From Magnetococcus sp. PR-3 (GTDB taxonomy: Bacteria > Pseudomonadota > Magnetococcia > Magnetococcales > Magnetococcaceae): a DNA stretch of 64,000 bases. The stretch lies in contig NZ_JBAHUQ010000004.1 of assembly GCF_036689865.1 (NCBI RefSeq), positions 1 to 64,000 of the forward strand, given 5' to 3'. A model generated the notes under the pieces. That model saw only the letters and a program-made list of their open reading frames with translations, searched no databases and was not told the DNA's origin. How positions within the stretch are numbered: position 1 is the first letter of the stretch; every line of letters begins with the position of its first letter. The position numbers were made by a program, and so were the translations under genes. Shown here one piece after another: positions 16,340 to 25,338 of the stretch.

Positions 16340-17254
16340 ATGGCGTTTTTTGACAAGCTGCGCAAAGGTCTGGCCAAGACCCGTAAAAGCTTTACCCAAA
16401 AGCTAGAGACCATCATCACCGGTCAGGCCTTAGATGATGATCTGCTTGAAGAGTTAGAAGATCTACTGATCATGTCTGACTTTGGGGTTGAGACGGCACA
16501 GAGTATTATCGCGGAGACCCGTGAGCGTTTTCCCAAGGAAGCCCCAGAGGGAGACCAAGCGGTTAAAGGAATGCTCAAAAAGGTTATTGGTGAGCGTTTA
16601 AGCCGTCACCATGGACCTTTGGAAATGATTACGCCCGGCCCCCATGCTCTTTTGGTGGTGGGGGTTAATGGGGTGGGTAAAACCACGACCATTGGTAAAT
16701 TAAGTGCGTATTACCGTGAGCAAGGTCATAACCTGCTGCTCGCTGCCGGGGATACTTTTCGTGCAGCAGCCGTTGAGCAGCTAAAAATTTGGGGTGAGCG
16801 CACCCAGACTCCGGTTATTGCCCAAGGGCAGGATGCGGACTCTGCTTCGGTGATTTATGATGCCTATGCCGCTGCGTGTAGTCGGGGTGCGGACTTGCTC
16901 ATTGCCGATACAGCCGGTCGCTTGCACACCAAATCCAACTTGATGGAAGAGCTCAAAAAAGTTCAGCGGGTTGTCCAAAAGTTGGAGGCAACGGCACCTC
17001 AGGATATCTGGTTGGTATTGGATGCAACAACCGGCCAAAATGCCATTAATCAGGTTAAGATTTTCCATGAAGCCTTAGGTCTCACCGGGTTGGTGATTAC
17101 CAAGCTGGATGGAACCGCCAAAGGCGGTGTGGTGGTGGGTATTTGTGAGCAATTTGATCTTCCCATCCGCTTTATTGGTGTGGGTGAAGGGGTAGAGGAT
17201 TTACGACCCTTTGATCCTACAGATTTTGTTGAAGCGCTTTTTGCAGAGGGTTAA
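16340..17254 (+). CDS. ftsY: Signal recognition particle receptor FtsY
   Basis: SRP-receptor GTPase that docks ribosome-SRP complexes at the membrane for co-translational insertion. The 304 residues are an NG core without the long acidic A domain of E. coli. The N domain is ~1-95. G motifs are P-loop GVNGVGKTTT (108-117), DTFRAAAVEQL, DTAGRL and TKLDGTAKGG. I prefer the ATG at 16340 (MAFFDKLRKG, the usual amphipathic start) to the in-frame TTG at 16322. The short N-terminal helix probably supplies lipid contact. Confidence 0.97.
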   Translation: MAFFDKLRKGLAKTRKSFTQKLETIITGQALDDDLLEELEDLLIMSDFGVETAQSIIAETRERFPKEAPEGDQAVKGMLKKVIGERLSRHHGPLEMITPGPHALLVVGVNGVGKTTTIGKLSAYYREQGHNLLLAAGDTFRAAAVEQLKIWGERTQTPVIAQGQDADSASVIYDAYAAACSRGADLLIADTAGRLHTKSNLMEELKKVQRVVQKLEATAPQDIWLVLDATTGQNAINQVKIFHEALGLTGLVITKLDGTAKGGVVVGICEQFDLPIRFIGVGEGVEDLRPFDPTDFVEALFAEG

Positions 17255-17317
17255 TCGCCTTAAGCCCATGGATGGGTAGTGCGGACCTTTTTTGCTCAGA
17301 ACAGGCTAAGGAATGGC

Positions 17318-19714
17318 GTGGTGAAAAGGCCTATCAATACAACGGTGGGGTGGCTGGGGGTCTTGGCGGGCTTGTGGGTTTTGCCGGGATCGTTGTGGTC
17401 CGCTGTACCTGCAACAGCAGCATCGGTCTCTGGGCATGTTTCCACAGAGCAACGTGCCACGCCTGCGCCTCGTACTATTCCTACCCGCAAAGGGACACCG
17501 GCTGCCAAGTCTGTGCGCAAGACCTTTGTGACCCTGGATACAATCAATCATTTCAATAGCCAAAAACCATTGCTACCGAGCAGTGATGCACAGAAGAGAT
17601 CCCTAACACCTGAAACAGTGGTCCATGTTCAACGTGCCACGCCCCGACCAAAAATACGGCGGCCTTGGGCTAAATTTAGTTTGGAAAAGCGTTTTAAAAA
17701 GCGTTTCTCGGCCCTTCTTAAGCCGCAGTTGCCTGCAGACTTGTTGCGCAATGATTTTTGGGAGGAAGATGATTTCCTGGCCTCTTATGTGGCTTGGGAA
17801 CGCTTGTTTCATCCCGATTATCGGGCCACAGTTTCACGTCTTCAGGCCTTTTTAAAACAGTGGCCTGACCACCCATTGGCGTATCGTGTGCGTGGTTTGC
17901 TTGATCAGCGGATGATCAGTCATAAAAATCACCGTGTCGTTGCCGACTGGTACCAAAATAGAACCATTAAATCCGGTAAAACAGCCCAGCGGGTTCGTTA
18001 TCTTGAAGCGCTGGTCCATGAAAAACGCTTTGATAAAGCATGGCCCATTTGGCGACGCCTCTATCGAGAGGGCAATGCGCTGTATAAGGGGTTGGAAAAA
18101 CAGTTGCGGACCCGCTTTTCCCCTCGCTTAAGTCAAAGCGACCATGAAGCGCGTGCTTGGGTGTATATCCGTAAAAAAAGGGTGAAGGGGCTAGAGAAGA
18201 TTATTAAAGCCTTTGATCCAGGTCGGGCGGACTATTTCCGTGCCCTGGCTTCGGCCTATTATGGGCGGGGCAGTTTTAAAAAACACTATCAGACGCTCAA
18301 TGCTGAAGACAAGATGGATGGGCGCTTGTGGGAAGCCCGGATTATGGGGCTATGGCGTCATAAGCGACGTACAGCCGCCATCGCGCTGTTAATGGGCGTT
18401 GAGGGGGGATACCTGAGTGAAAAGGTGCGCGCGTCACTGCGCTATCGCTTTGGTAAGGATCTGCTCTACCTACGTGAAAAAATTTCACAGGCCCACCTTC
18501 TGCTCCAGGCCAATGCGGATGAATCAACCGGCCGCTTGGCTGATTCCACCTGGATGGCGGGTTGGAGTGCGTTAAAACTGGGTAAAAAAGAGGTGGCGCT
18601 TAATAATTTCCGACGTTTAGGTCTTCATGCCAAAGATCGTAACCGTGCAAGCCAAGGGGCTTATTGGACAGCAAAGCTGTTAGAACAAGAGGGCAAACCC
18701 TTTAATAAGTGGCTGCGTAAAGCGACCAAACATCCCGATACGTTTTATGGCCTGTTAGCCATTGAGCGGCTCAAAGGGTCGCTCACAGCGGATAATATTG
18801 GGGGGCGTAAGCTGACCTGTAATGATGTGCCATTTGAGGATGGCTTGTTAAAAACAGCACGTTTGCGTATGGCAAAGTTGGTGCGTATGGACCGTGCCTA
18901 CTATGTCGGTTCTGAGGTTAAACGCATTGCCAAGAAGTTAAAACTCAGCCCGATGCAGCAGATCTGCCTGGCTGAAAATTATCAAGACCCTCACCATGTT
19001 ATCCGTACCGCCTCCGCTTTACGGAACAGTGGTGGTGGGAAGCTATGGCGCGGTCTCTATCCAGAGCCAGGGCGCTGGGCGCCCGCTACGGGCTGGACGC
19101 TTCATCCTGCGGCGGTATGGGGCACGGTACGCCAAGAGAGCCTGTTTAACCACCGCATTAAATCCTCGGCGGGTGCGATGGGGATGATGCAGCTTATGCC
19201 TGCGACGGCTCGGGGTGAAGCACGTATTTTAAAATTACCCCGGGCAACGCAATTAAAGCTTTTGCGTCCTGAATATAATCTCTCTCTGGGGCAATCCTAT
19301 CTTCAGCGTATGCTTGCACGACATGAAGGGGATATGGCCCTGGCGTTGATCTCTTACAATGCGGGGCCTGGACGCGCCAAGATGTGGAAAGGGCGCCGGG
19401 ATAAAATGGATGCTTTGACCTTTATTGAGGAGATACCCTTTGCTGAAACCCGACACTATGTAAAACGTGTGACCCATGGACAGGCGATCTATTTGATGCG
19501 CTATCAAGGCCAAGCATCATTGAATGCCTTGGTTCAGCCACGTGGCCCAGGGTTGGATGCACTCAAACCTCCTGCAAATTGGCAAACCCCCCAAACCCGC
19601 CTTTCAGAAGCTGAACTGGCCTTTAAAGTGAGGTCACAAGCACCCCGGCCTAAAGCGGCACTTCATAGTTTTTATGACCCCATCTTAGAGGGGGAAACCG
19701 CTGAGACCTTTTAA
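17318..19714 (+). CDS. Soluble lytic transglycosylase (Slt70-like)
   Basis: About 798 residues. It cleaves the glycan strands of peptidoglycan to form 1,6-anhydro ends. Two adjacent GTG codons (17318, 17321) follow AAGGA and open a signal sequence (VGWLGVLAGLWVLPGSLWSA). A long basic alpha-superhelical region (~120-600) precedes the SLT domain: catalytic Glu in RQESLFN, AGAMGMMQLMPATA, and SYNAGPGR. It is longer than E. coli Slt70 at the N-terminus, with a Thr/Arg-rich stretch. It lies 63 bases after ftsY in the same direction and may share its transcript. Confidence 0.93.
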   Translation: MVKRPINTTVGWLGVLAGLWVLPGSLWSAVPATAASVSGHVSTEQRATPAPRTIPTRKGTPAAKSVRKTFVTLDTINHFNSQKPLLPSSDAQKRSLTPETVVHVQRATPRPKIRRPWAKFSLEKRFKKRFSALLKPQLPADLLRNDFWEEDDFLASYVAWERLFHPDYRATVSRLQAFLKQWPDHPLAYRVRGLLDQRMISHKNHRVVADWYQNRTIKSGKTAQRVRYLEALVHEKRFDKAWPIWRRLYREGNALYKGLEKQLRTRFSPRLSQSDHEARAWVYIRKKRVKGLEKIIKAFDPGRADYFRALASAYYGRGSFKKHYQTLNAEDKMDGRLWEARIMGLWRHKRRTAAIALLMGVEGGYLSEKVRASLRYRFGKDLLYLREKISQAHLLLQANADESTGRLADSTWMAGWSALKLGKKEVALNNFRRLGLHAKDRNRASQGAYWTAKLLEQEGKPFNKWLRKATKHPDTFYGLLAIERLKGSLTADNIGGRKLTCNDVPFEDGLLKTARLRMAKLVRMDRAYYVGSEVKRIAKKLKLSPMQQICLAENYQDPHHVIRTASALRNSGGGKLWRGLYPEPGRWAPATGWTLHPAAVWGTVRQESLFNHRIKSSAGAMGMMQLMPATARGEARILKLPRATQLKLLRPEYNLSLGQSYLQRMLARHEGDMALALISYNAGPGRAKMWKGRRDKMDALTFIEEIPFAETRHYVKRVTHGQAIYLMRYQGQASLNALVQPRGPGLDALKPPANWQTPQTRLSEAELAFKVRSQAPRPKAALHSFYDPILEGETAETF

Positions 19715-19741
19715 GTGTACGGATGATATGTAAGGCCGTGG

Positions 19742-19756
19742 CCGAGCCAAGCTCGG
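19742..19756 (+). terminator. Small hairpin after the transglycosylase gene
   Basis: CCGAGC-CAA-GCTCGG, followed by a G/T-rich tail. The stem is only six base pairs and the U-tract is broken, so termination here is weak or uncertain. Confidence 0.4.
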
Positions 19757-19911
19757 TTGGGTTTATCCATTCTAGGGTAGGGGGCTCACGTGCTCTTTGC
19801 TTAGCGTCTATTGAAGGGGTGTTCATACCAGCGTTATTGCCCCTTGGCGCGTGATGAGATCTCTATTTAGGTCGGGGATGACTGGATTCTAATTAGGGGG
19901 TATGTGAGGGC

Positions 19912-20403
19912 GTGGTTTTGCAAAAACGCTTCATGTTTTTATCTGTTTTTACGCTGTTGATCACGGTAAATGTGCTGTTTGTTCATGCCGAGCCGCGGCG
20001 TATTGTTGTACAGGTTGGGCCTTCTGCCCCGCCCTCTGTTCCTGACACACCCAAAAATCGCGAAAAAGCCGCCACCAAGTATGCCAAGCTGCATCCTGTT
20101 GAGACACGTTTAAATGAAATGATCCAGGTCTATGCTGAGCAGTTGCCTGAACATGATCGCTTGAAGTTCCATGCATTAATGCAGCAGTTGATCGACAAAA
20201 ACCGCTTACAAAAGATATCGGTCCATCTGTTGGTTAAACATTTCACAACGATGGAGCTTCGTGCCTTAGTGGACTTTTATGGTTCTGCTGAAGGGCGTTC
20301 CATCCTTAATAAGCTTGGCCCTTTTACAACCCAAGTCGAGCAAGCGGTAAAAATGGAGCTTAGGCACGCTCTAGATAAACTAAAACAAGAGCAGCATATG
20401 TAA
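19912..20403 (+). CDS. Exported DUF2059 protein
   Basis: About 163 residues with an N-terminal hydrophobic signal (FMFLSVFTLLITVNVLFVHA). The C-terminal half matches DUF2059: VKHFTTMELRALVDFYGS and AEGRSILNKLGP. The family is periplasmic and its function is not established. The start is uncertain: GTG at 19912 is close to a GAGGG, and TTG at 19918 has better spacing. It is convergent with cheR, with only 12 bases between the stops. Confidence 0.8.
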   Translation: MVLQKRFMFLSVFTLLITVNVLFVHAEPRRIVVQVGPSAPPSVPDTPKNREKAATKYAKLHPVETRLNEMIQVYAEQLPEHDRLKFHALMQQLIDKNRLQKISVHLLVKHFTTMELRALVDFYGSAEGRSILNKLGPFTTQVEQAVKMELRHALDKLKQEQHM

Positions 20404-20415
20404 GGGCGGCGGGTG

Positions 20416-21273
20416 TTAACCAAACTGATAGATGGTTGGTTTGACTTGGGTGACAGGAACGTTTAGGCCATTTAATGTCTCAGAGTGGCCAATAAAGAGA
20501 TAACCACCAGGTTCCAGATAGTGGCAAAACTGGTTGACCAGACGTTCTTGGGTTGGGCGGTCAAAGTAGATCATGACGTTGCGGCAGAAGATGACATGCA
20601 TCTTCTCTTTAAGTCCAAACTCACCATCCATAAAGTTTAAGCGCCCAAAGCGAAGCATCTCGCGTAGCTCAGGTCCCATACGTACTTTTTTTTGGGTTGG
20701 GTCTTTGTGGCGTAGGAGATATTTTTTTCGCAGTGCCTGAGAAACCGGTGCAATCCGTTCCATCTCATACACACCATTTTGGGCTTTTTTCAGCACCCTG
20801 CTGGAGATGTCTGTGGCCAAAATATCCACTTTATAGGCTTGCTTAGTGCTCTGTTCATACTCTTTTGCCACCATGGCAATGGTGTAGGGTTCTTCACCGC
20901 TTGAGCAGCCCGCACTCCATATTTTTACCGGACGTCCTGTGCCATAACCAAGATGACTCATTTGTGGAAAAATGGTGTGGGTTAAAAAATCAAAATGAAT
21001 CGGCTCTCTAAAAAAATCTGTTTTGTTGGTTGTGACGATATCCAGAAAATTAATATATTCCTGGCCTGCTTTTGATGGGTCTGTGACCCACTGAACATAC
21101 TCCTGCATGGATTGCATTTTGAGCAACCTTAGACGTTTTTGTATGCGTGCAGAGAGCATCGTCTTTTTTGAGGCTGGCATCTGAATGCCCAGTTGCCGTT
21201 GTATAAGCAGGGCTAACTGTTGGAACTCTTTGTCTGTTAAGGGTGATTGGCCAGGTAAGAGGGGTTTGCTCAT
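20416..21273 (-). CDS. cheR: Chemotaxis protein methyltransferase CheR
   Basis: Methylates glutamates on chemoreceptors using SAM, opposing CheB. The 285 residues have an N-terminal helical domain and a SAM-binding Rossmann domain with IWSAGCSSGEEPYTIAM, DILATDIS and VIFCRNVMIYF, all standard CheR motifs. There is no pentapeptide-binding beta insertion of note. It is separated from cheB by three bases and is read second in a cheB-cheR operon. Confidence 0.97.
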   Translation of the reverse strand: MSKPLLPGQSPLTDKEFQQLALLIQRQLGIQMPASKKTMLSARIQKRLRLLKMQSMQEYVQWVTDPSKAGQEYINFLDIVTTNKTDFFREPIHFDFLTHTIFPQMSHLGYGTGRPVKIWSAGCSSGEEPYTIAMVAKEYEQSTKQAYKVDILATDISSRVLKKAQNGVYEMERIAPVSQALRKKYLLRHKDPTQKKVRMGPELREMLRFGRLNFMDGEFGLKEKMHVIFCRNVMIYFDRPTQERLVNQFCHYLEPGGYLFIGHSETLNGLNVPVTQVKPTIYQFG

Positions 21274-21276
21274 GGC

Positions 21277-22413
21277 TTACTCACTTAACTGCATTAGCAG
21301 AGAAGGTATGCGTGTAAGATCAGAAATATGATCGACCCCACCCAAGGTGATGGCCTCTTTGGGCATGCCAAAGACCACACAGCTTTTTTCATTTTGAGCA
21401 ACGGTTTGGCTGCCCATATCATGCATTTCAAGCATGCCGTGGGCACCATCATCCCCCATGCCGGTTAAGATGGCACCTATGGCCACACCAGGAGCAAACT
21501 GGGCGGCTGAGCGAAAGAGCACATCAACCGATGGTCGGTGACGACTGACCAAAGGACCATCCCGCAGTTCAACCCGGTAGTTGCCGGCAGTATAGCGGAT
21601 GAGCATATGCTTATCACCAGGAGCAATCACGGCCATACCAGGTGTGACAATGACTTGATTAACGGCCTCTTTGACCCGTATGGAGCACAGTTCGTCTAAT
21701 CTGCTGGCAAAAGAACCGGTAAACTGAGCCGGCATATGCTGGACAATAAAAATGGGTGGGCAATCTAAGGGAAGCTGGGTTAGGACAGATTTTAAGGCTT
21801 CTGTTCCACCGGTTGATGCACCTATGGCGATCATGCGACCCTGGCCCGCCACAGCCCGACAACGGTTAGGTTCCCGAGGTGGGATGACCGCATCTGCCGT
21901 TAATTTGGGTGATACCTTTAACGCTCTTTTGGGGGCTGCTTTTGGGCTGCTGCTTTTAGGTTTGCTTGGGGGTTTACTGCCAAAACGTACTTTAGCAGCG
22001 GCTTTAATGGCATCGCAAAACTGTATGCTGATCTCTTCCAGATGTTGCGCGGTGCCCAGTTTGGGTTTGGTGAAAACTTCAACCGCGCCCAGCTCCAAGG
22101 CTTCCATCGCTTTATCGGAATTCTCCGGTGTGATGGAGGAGCACATGACCACTGGAATGGGGTGTTGACGCATGAGCTTACGTAAAAAAGTTAACCCATC
22201 CATACGCGGCATTTCGACATCAAGTGTAATCACGTCGGGTGCTTGTGTACGCATGAGTTCAGCGGCTTCGTAAGGGTCTGAGGCGCAGCCGATGACTTCA
22301 ATTTCCGGATCTTCACTGAGTATGCGCCCCAGTGTTTTTTGAACCGTAAAAGAGTCATCGACAATCAGGACACGTATGGTGCGGTCAGCTTGCATATTAT
22401 TACAGACACACAT
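21277..22413 (-). CDS. cheB: Chemotaxis methylesterase/glutamine deamidase CheB
   Basis: Removes methyl groups from receptors when phosphorylated by CheA. The 378 residues start with a receiver domain (VDDSFTVQ, phospho-Asp in ITLDVEMPRMDG), then a Lys/Pro/Ser-rich linker of ~60 residues. The esterase domain has catalytic Ser in GASTGGTEA, His in FIVQHMP and Asp in GMGDDGAHGM. Starts at 22413 and 22395 are both possible; neither has a clear ribosome binding site. It is divergent from the glycosyltransferase gene. Confidence 0.97.
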   Translation of the reverse strand: MCVCNNMQADRTIRVLIVDDSFTVQKTLGRILSEDPEIEVIGCASDPYEAAELMRTQAPDVITLDVEMPRMDGLTFLRKLMRQHPIPVVMCSSITPENSDKAMEALELGAVEVFTKPKLGTAQHLEEISIQFCDAIKAAAKVRFGSKPPSKPKSSSPKAAPKRALKVSPKLTADAVIPPREPNRCRAVAGQGRMIAIGASTGGTEALKSVLTQLPLDCPPIFIVQHMPAQFTGSFASRLDELCSIRVKEAVNQVIVTPGMAVIAPGDKHMLIRYTAGNYRVELRDGPLVSRHRPSVDVLFRSAAQFAPGVAIGAILTGMGDDGAHGMLEMHDMGSQTVAQNEKSCVVFGMPKEAITLGGVDHISDLTRIPSLLMQLSE

Positions 22414-22635
22414 GGTTAAAATTTTATAAACGCGTATTGGCTAAAAATATAGATAAACACGCATCATCTATAGCCAATAAACCCAGCCATGACAAGTTTG
22501 ATCGCAAGTAGTATGCCCCGCGCATGTGACTTTTCATAGATTGTAAAACAGTAGTATACTCTGTTCATTCTAAAGGTCCCAATAAGATCCATCGTTATGA
22601 TGTGTAAGCCTATAATATATAGGAAACAAAAGATC

Positions 22636-23937
22636 ATGATGCGTACAAGTAGTAAACAGATAAGCCGACTTCTTCTTCTCTATGGTTACCATTATGGTAC
22701 GACAGCCAGCTTTGTTGAGCAGAGCCTTAGAAAGATCTTTCAGGTCTGTGCGGTTGGGGTGGGCCATGAGCGTTGTCAGGAGCCAGGGTGGCGGGCGGGG
22801 TGTGAAACGGCGACCTCTGTTCAGGAGATTCTGCAACGGTTACCTGAAGGGTTCCAGCCAGATGCTATTTTTGTGATGGAGTCTGGGCAGAAATTTTTCC
22901 CCAGTGGCTTGATGGAAGCGCCATGCCCATGTTGGTACTACAGTATTGATCCACACTTTAATGGGGGGTGGCAGCAGGAATATGCCAAGTTGTTTGATCG
23001 TATATTTGTAAGCTTTAAACAATATATCCCTCTATTTGAGAAGGTTGGACACCCTTCTGTTCAGTGGTTGCCCCATGCATATGATCACCATGTGTATCGG
23101 CCTTATCCTGAGCATGAGCGGAATTTGGATATTGTTTTTGTTGGCGATATGGACCCTGAAAAACGTCCAGAGCGTGTTGCTTTACTTCAAGCTCTAGAAC
23201 AGGCAGGTTTAAAAACCCATTTTACCCAAGGTATTTGGCGGGAGGAGGTAGCCAAACTCTTTTCCTGCAGTAAGCTGGTCTTCAACCAGAACCACCATGG
23301 TGTCTTTAATCCGCGTAATTTTGAAGGTAGCAGTTGTGGTTCTGTTGTCGTGACCAATATGGCAGAAAGTTTGACGGACTTTTTTACACCTGATGAGGAT
23401 ATCCTCATCTATGAAGATGCAGAATCTTTGGTGGCTCAGGTGAAAGCTGTTCTTGCTGATCCCAGCAGGCTGGCGTGGTTGTCTTGTGGGGCGGCGCGTG
23501 TGGTGGAGAAGAACAGTTGGGATAAACGTATGGAACAGCTTTTAAACGATATTCAACAGCCCACGACCCCGATCTCAACCTGTTTTACTGCTTATGAGCA
23601 AACCAAAGCCGATGCAATGGTTTTTTCCGATCGAGAACTACCTGGAAAAGCGCTTCAACAGTTGAATCAGATGGAGTGGCAAGCCCATCGTGATTTTGAA
23701 GTACCCATCTTTAAGGCCGCGATCTATGCCAAATATGCGTACAAAGAACCCTTGGCAACGGTGTTGGTTGAGCTGCTTATGGTTGAGTCGCCACCTTTGT
23801 CGTTGTTAGAACCCATGATGAACTTGATGGTTAATCTCTTTTGTGAATTGAAACATCGCACCGGTGCGCAGTTGCTGCTTCACCATTATCCTGCATTAAA
23901 GAGTCAGGATAAAAAAGCTTTAATGGATGTGATATAA
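22636..23937 (+). CDS. CgeB-like glycosyltransferase
   Basis: About 433 residues from the double ATG near 22636, after a weak AGGAAA. The C-terminal half matches the PF13524/CgeB glycosyltransferase region: DIVFVGDMDPEKRPER, then FNQNHHGVFNPRNFEGSSCG with an E that contacts the sugar nucleotide, then FFTPDEDILIYED. The N-terminal half is a Rossmann-like acceptor domain (RLLLLYGYHYG). Placed between cheB and cheV, it could glycosylate flagellin or another surface protein; this is inferred from context only. The C-terminal ~120 residues are helical and not typical of the family. Confidence 0.82.
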   Translation: MMRTSSKQISRLLLLYGYHYGTTASFVEQSLRKIFQVCAVGVGHERCQEPGWRAGCETATSVQEILQRLPEGFQPDAIFVMESGQKFFPSGLMEAPCPCWYYSIDPHFNGGWQQEYAKLFDRIFVSFKQYIPLFEKVGHPSVQWLPHAYDHHVYRPYPEHERNLDIVFVGDMDPEKRPERVALLQALEQAGLKTHFTQGIWREEVAKLFSCSKLVFNQNHHGVFNPRNFEGSSCGSVVVTNMAESLTDFFTPDEDILIYEDAESLVAQVKAVLADPSRLAWLSCGAARVVEKNSWDKRMEQLLNDIQQPTTPISTCFTAYEQTKADAMVFSDRELPGKALQQLNQMEWQAHRDFEVPIFKAAIYAKYAYKEPLATVLVELLMVESPPLSLLEPMMNLMVNLFCELKHRTGAQLLLHHYPALKSQDKKALMDVI

Positions 23938-24308
23938 TCATAATACCATGTATTTTAAGTGTATTTGTGCTCAGGATCAAAGCGCCCTGTCCTGTGGGGT
24001 TGGGATGAATAAGACCCAAACCTTATGAAGATATTTTGTCGGGATATGTATATCGTCTCTATCTCTTACTGCTAAAGTTTGTGCCGATCCTTTAGACCGG
24101 GCTGGCATGCCTGGGTAACCCAGGGCAATAGCTTAGAATAAGAGAAACAGTCTTTTCTTTTAATGAAGGCTCCGTCTCTTATGGTCGGGAAGAAATAGAT
24201 CGATATATGTGATTCATAATAAAAAAGCACACATTTGCACCATGGGACAGTGTACAATGATGGGTGTGAATAGATGTCTAAGTGTTTGGGTCAATCTTGG
24301 GGGCAAAA
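23938..24308. other. Intergenic region before cheV, no gene seen
   Basis: Contains no supported ORF. It must hold the cheV promoter, but I see no clear sigma-70, sigma-28 or sigma-54 match. A TAAAGTTTG near 24073 recalls a sigma-28 -35 element, but no matching GCCGATAA lies at the needed spacing. Confidence 0.35.
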
Positions 24309-25229
24309 ATGGCTGAATTGTTGGATGAAGTTGACCAGAGAGCCAACTTGGCACTCTCAAACCAGATGGAGATGCTCACCTTTTTCTTATCGGATGAGCA
24401 GCTTTATGGCATCAATGTCTTCAAAATTATTGAGGTGATTGAAACGCCTGACACCATTACCCAAGTTCCGGGTACGCCGAGTGCTGTAATCGGTACCATG
24501 CGGTTTAGAGGTGAAGCGGTCACAGTACTCGATCTCTCTATTGCATTGGGGTTGAACTCCCAGCCACGGGCAGGGTGTATCACCTACATCATTGTTTGTG
24601 AATACAGCAACACCACCCAGGGGTTGTTGATCAACCGACCCAATGTTTTAATTACCCGAAGTTGGGAAGAGGTTAATGAGCCGGGCTCCCTCTCCTCGGC
24701 AAACTATCTGACAGCAACCGCGTATACCGATGATGAGCAAACCATTCAGGTATTGGATGTTGAAAAAGTGCTTGAAGAGGTGTTGCAAATTAAACACCGT
24801 CTCTCTGAAGATCTTGTTGAACGAACCCAGGCACTGGATCTCGGTGGACGTAAAGTACTGATTGCGGATGACTCCGGCGCGGCTCGGGGTTTGTTGGAAC
24901 AAGCCCTGCAAACCCTTGGCTTGGGCTATGAGAGCTTCTCCAATGCCCGTGAGGCCATGGCAGAGTTGGAAAGGGATTTAGAGGTTCATAGTAAATCCAG
25001 CTTTGCCCTGATTATTTCAGATATCGAAATGCCAGGTATGGATGGCTTTACCTTTTGCCGCCGGGTGAAAGAACATGAATCCCTAGGGATTATTCCACTG
25101 GTTTTGCATAGTTCCATGAGTAACCCGTCGAACCGGATGCATGCCAAGCAGGTTGGGGCCAATGACTTTGTTGGTAAATTTCAACCGGATGGTCTGGCCG
25201 AAGTGCTATTGAAACATTTGGGTGAGTAA
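24309..25229 (+). CDS. cheV: Chemotaxis coupling protein CheV
   Basis: 306 residues from the ATG at 24309, preceded by GGGGGC. The N-terminal CheW-like domain (~15-165; YGINVFKIIEVIETPD, TMRFRGEAVTVLDLS) couples receptors to CheA. The C-terminal receiver domain (~180-306) has IADDSGAAR, phospho-Asp in IISDIEMPGMDG, and VGKFQPDGL with the conserved Lys. No separate cheW is present in the window, so CheV may be the coupler of this locus. It ends at a strong shared terminator. Confidence 0.95.
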   Translation: MAELLDEVDQRANLALSNQMEMLTFFLSDEQLYGINVFKIIEVIETPDTITQVPGTPSAVIGTMRFRGEAVTVLDLSIALGLNSQPRAGCITYIIVCEYSNTTQGLLINRPNVLITRSWEEVNEPGSLSSANYLTATAYTDDEQTIQVLDVEKVLEEVLQIKHRLSEDLVERTQALDLGGRKVLIADDSGAARGLLEQALQTLGLGYESFSNAREAMAELERDLEVHSKSSFALIISDIEMPGMDGFTFCRRVKEHESLGIIPLVLHSSMSNPSNRMHAKQVGANDFVGKFQPDGLAEVLLKHLGE

Positions 25230-25261
25230 GTAACGCAAAAGCACGTTATGACATGAGAAAT

Positions 25262-25302
25262 AAAAAAGCCAAAGGCCTGCATAGCAGGCCTTTGGCTTTT
25301 TT
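25262..25302. terminator. Bidirectional intrinsic terminator of cheV and cheA
   Basis: AAAAAAGCCAAAGGCCTGC and its complement flank a three-base ATA loop, giving a long perfect stem with A and T runs on both sides. It serves both convergent transcripts. Confidence 0.95.
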
Positions 25303-25338
25303 GGGATGTAAGGTGTCATGCCTGCCGATGAGGCTTGA

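Noticed and set aside
24060-24110. Sigma-28 promoter before cheV
   Set aside because: TAAAGTTTG resembles the -35, but the GCCGAT that follows lies only two bases away, far short of the required 11.
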